Shown here one piece after another: positions 61,799-64,000 of a DNA stretch of 64,000 bases (positions within the stretch are counted from its first letter, which is position 1; each line of letters opens with the position of its first letter). The stretch comes from Rhodococcus sp. NBC_00297 (GTDB lineage Bacteria; Actinomycetota; Actinomycetes; Mycobacteriales; Mycobacteriaceae), in contig NZ_CP108041.1 of assembly GCF_036173065.1 (NCBI RefSeq), positions 992,001 to 1,056,000 on the forward strand, written 5' to 3'. Both the position numbers and the translations under genes were made by a program. The notes below the pieces were generated by a model that was not told where the DNA came from, did no database searches, and saw nothing but the letters and a program-made list of their open reading frames with translations.

Positions 61799-62260
61799 AT
61801 GAGGTCGTTCGCCCTGGGGCTGCTGTTGTGTGTCGCACTCGGCGGATGCGGCTCCTCCGACCCCGGCGACGCCGGCGACCTCGAGACCGGCGCGGCGTCC
61901 CCCACCGACCTCGTGCCCGTCCCCGGCTCACCGCCGGTTCCCCACGAGGTGGCCGCGGACCAGGTGGGCACCGAGTTCACACCCGGCGCGTCGCTGGTGA
62001 TGGCGCAGTCCACACCGTTCGAGGCGTGGACCGCGCTGCCGGGCAACCGGATCGCGGTGCACTTCGTCACCGGCACTCCCGAGTGCTACGGCGCCGACGC
62101 GACCGTGGAGGAGACCGAGGAGACGGTGGTGGTCACCGTCCGGACCGGCACCCTCGAATCCGCCAAGGACAAGTCCTGCATCATGATCGCCGTGTACGGG
62201 ACCATGGAGCTGCAGCTCGCGGCCCCGGTGGGCACCCGCACGGTGCTCAACGGGACCTGA
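61799..62260 (+). CDS. Small secreted lipoprotein
   Basis: 153 residues. Signal and lipobox LLLCVALGGCGSS, then a Pro/Asp-rich linker and a beta-rich domain with two Cys (TPECYGADA and KSCIMIAVYGT). No family recognised. TACCGT about 7 nt before the ATG suggests a leaderless start. Confidence 0.75.
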   Translation: MRSFALGLLLCVALGGCGSSDPGDAGDLETGAASPTDLVPVPGSPPVPHEVAADQVGTEFTPGASLVMAQSTPFEAWTALPGNRIAVHFVTGTPECYGADATVEETEETVVVTVRTGTLESAKDKSCIMIAVYGTMELQLAAPVGTRTVLNGT

Positions 62261-62266
62261 GCCGGC

Positions 62267-64000
62267 TCAGCGCTTCCTGCGGGCGCTCAGATAGTCGCTC
62301 ACCACCGCGGCACCGAGTCCGTCCAGATCGGGTGCGACGACCCGCCCGCCCACGCGCTGGGCCATCCGGTCCACGACGCGGGCCAGACCGGGATCGTCTC
62401 CCAGCCGGAAGATCGTCACCTGCGCACCGATCTTCGCCAGGGTATCGAGCTCCCTGACCGTCAACCCGAGGGTCCGCGGATGCGGCGGATAATCGAAGAA
62501 GGCGTGGCCGTCCGGTTCGAGATGGGCGGTCGGCTCGCCGTCCGTGACGATGAGCACCACGGGTTGGGCGTTGGGATTGCGCCGCAGGTGCGCCGTGGCC
62601 AGCATCAGCGCGTGGTGCAGGTTGGTGCCCTGGTCCCACGCGCCGTCGAGCCCCGCCAGTTCCGACGGTGTGAGCGTCTGCGCGTGTCGTCCGAAACCGA
62701 TCATCGTCAGATCGTCGCCGCGGAACCGCGTGCTGACGAGGTGATTCAACGCCAGCGCCGTCCGCTTCATCGGAACCCAGCGACCCTCCATCACCATGGA
62801 GAACGACGTGTCCACCAGCAGGGCCACCACGGCCTGTGACCGTAGCTCGGTCTCGCTGATCTCGACGTCGGTGACGGCCAGACGCACTCCGGTCTCGCCG
62901 TCTCCGCGAGGTTCCGTCGCGGTGCGCAGGACGGCGTTGGTCACCGTCCGGACGACGTCCCACGGCTCGGTGTCGCCGAACTCCCAGGCGCGCGACGCAC
63001 CGGTGGGCTCGCCCATCGCGCCCGCTCGGCGGGTGTCACGCTCACCGCGGCGCGATGCCATGCCGCCCGCGACGTCCTTCAGAGCCGATTGCCCCAACTG
63101 CCGCATGGCCTTCGGGGACAGGCGCCACTGTCCGTCGGCCCCCTTGTCGAGGAAACCCTCCTGCTGCAACGCCTTCTCCAGGTCCGCCAACGTCCGCGCG
63201 TCCGCGGCCGCCTCCGGACCCAGTTGGCGCAGCAACGCATCGGCGTCGATGTCGTCGAGCGCCGCACCGTTGTACTGCTGCGAGAGCTGGTCCCCCAGCT
63301 CCTCGAGTTCGGCGATGTCCTGCAGCACACCGGTCCCGTCGCCGAGTCCCATGCCCTCCTGACCGCGGAACTTCTGGGCGGAGTCCCAGTCTTCCCCCGG
63401 CCGGGCCGACTGCAGATTCGCGTCGAGTCGCGACAGCTGGTCCATCAGGTCCTGGCTGCCGAAGGCCTGCTGCGCCAACGCGTCCAGCTCGGCACGCTGC
63501 TCCGCGGAGAGCGAGTTCCGCAGCCTCTGCGCTGCCGCGGACCGCTCCGCGAGAGCATCGATCAGGTCGTCGATGGTCTCGGGATTCTCGGGGAAGAACT
63601 CACCGTGATCGCGCATGAACTTCTCGAACTGCTCGTCGGTGTTCTCCCCGCGCGCATGGGCGTCGAGCATGTCGTTGAGATCAGACAGCATCTCGGCGAC
63701 CCGAGCACGGTCCTCCTCGGTGGCCCCCTCGAGTGCCTGCTTCATACCCTTGAAGCGTTGATCGAGCACCTCGCGGCCGAGCAGATCCTTGATCTTCTCG
63801 TAGTTCTCCCGCGCCTCGCTGCTGCGCCAGTCGTAGTCGGCGAGCTCCTGCACGGCCTGCGCCGTCGACGGAGGCAGTTCGGCGATCTGCATCTCCTGGA
63901 AGCGGGCGTCGTCGTCCAGCGCACGGGCCAGGGTCTTGCGCTCCTCGAGGACCGCCTCGTCCAACAGCTCGCGCACCTCCTGCAGGGTGCCGTCGAGATT
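62267..64000 (-). CDS. VWA-domain protein, 5' end outside the window
   Basis: 577 residues visible, N-terminus missing. A helical, acidic N-terminal part, then a C-terminal VWA domain with the MIDAS DTSFS in VALLVDTSFSMVMEG and VLIVTDGEPT. This type is encoded next to a magnesium-chelatase-like AAA ATPase (Rv0958/Rv0959), which probably lies just outside. MoxR-VWA pairs act as chaperone-like assembly machines. Its stop lies 6 nt from the convergent lipoprotein stop. Confidence 0.88.
   Translation of the reverse strand, partial: NLDGTLQEVRELLDEAVLEERKTLARALDDDARFQEMQIAELPPSTAQAVQELADYDWRSSEARENYEKIKDLLGREVLDQRFKGMKQALEGATEEDRARVAEMLSDLNDMLDAHARGENTDEQFEKFMRDHGEFFPENPETIDDLIDALAERSAAAQRLRNSLSAEQRAELDALAQQAFGSQDLMDQLSRLDANLQSARPGEDWDSAQKFRGQEGMGLGDGTGVLQDIAELEELGDQLSQQYNGAALDDIDADALLRQLGPEAAADARTLADLEKALQQEGFLDKGADGQWRLSPKAMRQLGQSALKDVAGGMASRRGERDTRRAGAMGEPTGASRAWEFGDTEPWDVVRTVTNAVLRTATEPRGDGETGVRLAVTDVEISETELRSQAVVALLVDTSFSMVMEGRWVPMKRTALALNHLVSTRFRGDDLTMIGFGRHAQTLTPSELAGLDGAWDQGTNLHHALMLATAHLRRNPNAQPVVLIVTDGEPTAHLEPDGHAFFDYPPHPRTLGLTVRELDTLAKIGAQVTIFRLGDDPGLARVVDRMAQRVGGRVVAPDLDGLGAAVVSDYLSARRKR

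Noticed and set aside
1..64000. CRISPR arrays, IS elements, prophage, integrase or attachment sites
   Set aside because: No spaced repeat array, transposase, integrase or tRNA-end duplication was seen in either strand.

Overview
This window is a high-GC actinobacterial chromosome segment, most probably from Rhodococcus or a close relative in the Nocardiaceae. Three things point there. The gene order is, in reverse, the Mycobacterium tuberculosis Rv0959 to Rv1002c backbone: pmt, arcA, a GlpR-like gene, rimJ, moeA1/glp, galU, 5-FCL, an fmdB-type gene, mscL, moaB2, pepD, mprB, mprA and, at the far end, a VWA gene. It encodes an MspA-type mycolata porin. It also has many actinobacterial leaderless starts, where a TANNNT hexamer sits about 6 nt before ATG or GTG. 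No prophage, IS element, CRISPR array or rRNA was seen. There is one tRNA, tRNA-Ala(CGC).

Layout. 0-8 kb: the 3' end of a protein O-mannosyltransferase, a BCCT transporter, DoxX, GntR, an ArsC-like protein, arginine deiminase, an SDR, and a molybdopterin oxidoreductase with its flavin reductase. 8-20 kb is an accessory region between the conserved blocks. It holds a butyrolactone-receptor-like TetR regulator, two effector-binding-domain proteins, an EamA exporter, a CGNR regulator and an aminotransferase/reductase/SRPBCC operon. A TAXI binding protein with a two-component system and an MHS permease follows. 20-34 kb is the conserved backbone: tRNA-Ala, the galU-glp-rimJ-glpR operon, a Ruc-like zinc-ribbon chaperone behind a CIRCE element, mscL, an MspA porin, and mprA-mprB-pepD-moaB2.

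34.3-36.6 kb is a small SOS-type interval. Two LexA-type boxes stand in front of a 79-aa unknown protein and a 13E12-family HNH protein. Between them lies a structured leader that could sequester the ribosome site of a 38-aa membrane peptide. 36.7-50.4 kb is an exopolysaccharide locus: glycoside hydrolase, GAF protein, priming transferase, polymerase, three glycosyltransferases, flippase, Wzz-like protein, acyltransferase and a secreted lipase. 50.4-57.9 kb: glucose-6-phosphate dehydrogenase, an L,D-transpeptidase, a large PAS-GAF-kinase-receiver-ANTAR protein, a DUF1992 protein and a cation/proton antiporter with its RCK-type subunit. 57.9-60.8 kb is a divergent zinc-response locus: L32, L31 type B and a CobW/Mrf-like protein on one side, and Cys-poor L28, L33, S14 and S18 on the other, around two Zur-like palindromes. 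The window ends with an AEC transporter, a lipoprotein and a truncated VWA protein.

The regulatory sequence is unusually readable. Twin TCTCAG direct repeats precede both mprA and pepD. A CIRCE-like repeat overlaps the promoter of the zinc-ribbon gene. LexA-type boxes overlap two leaderless promoters. The two exopolysaccharide operons each have a 31-bp inverted repeat at the promoter. All functional calls come from reading the sequence; no database search was run.
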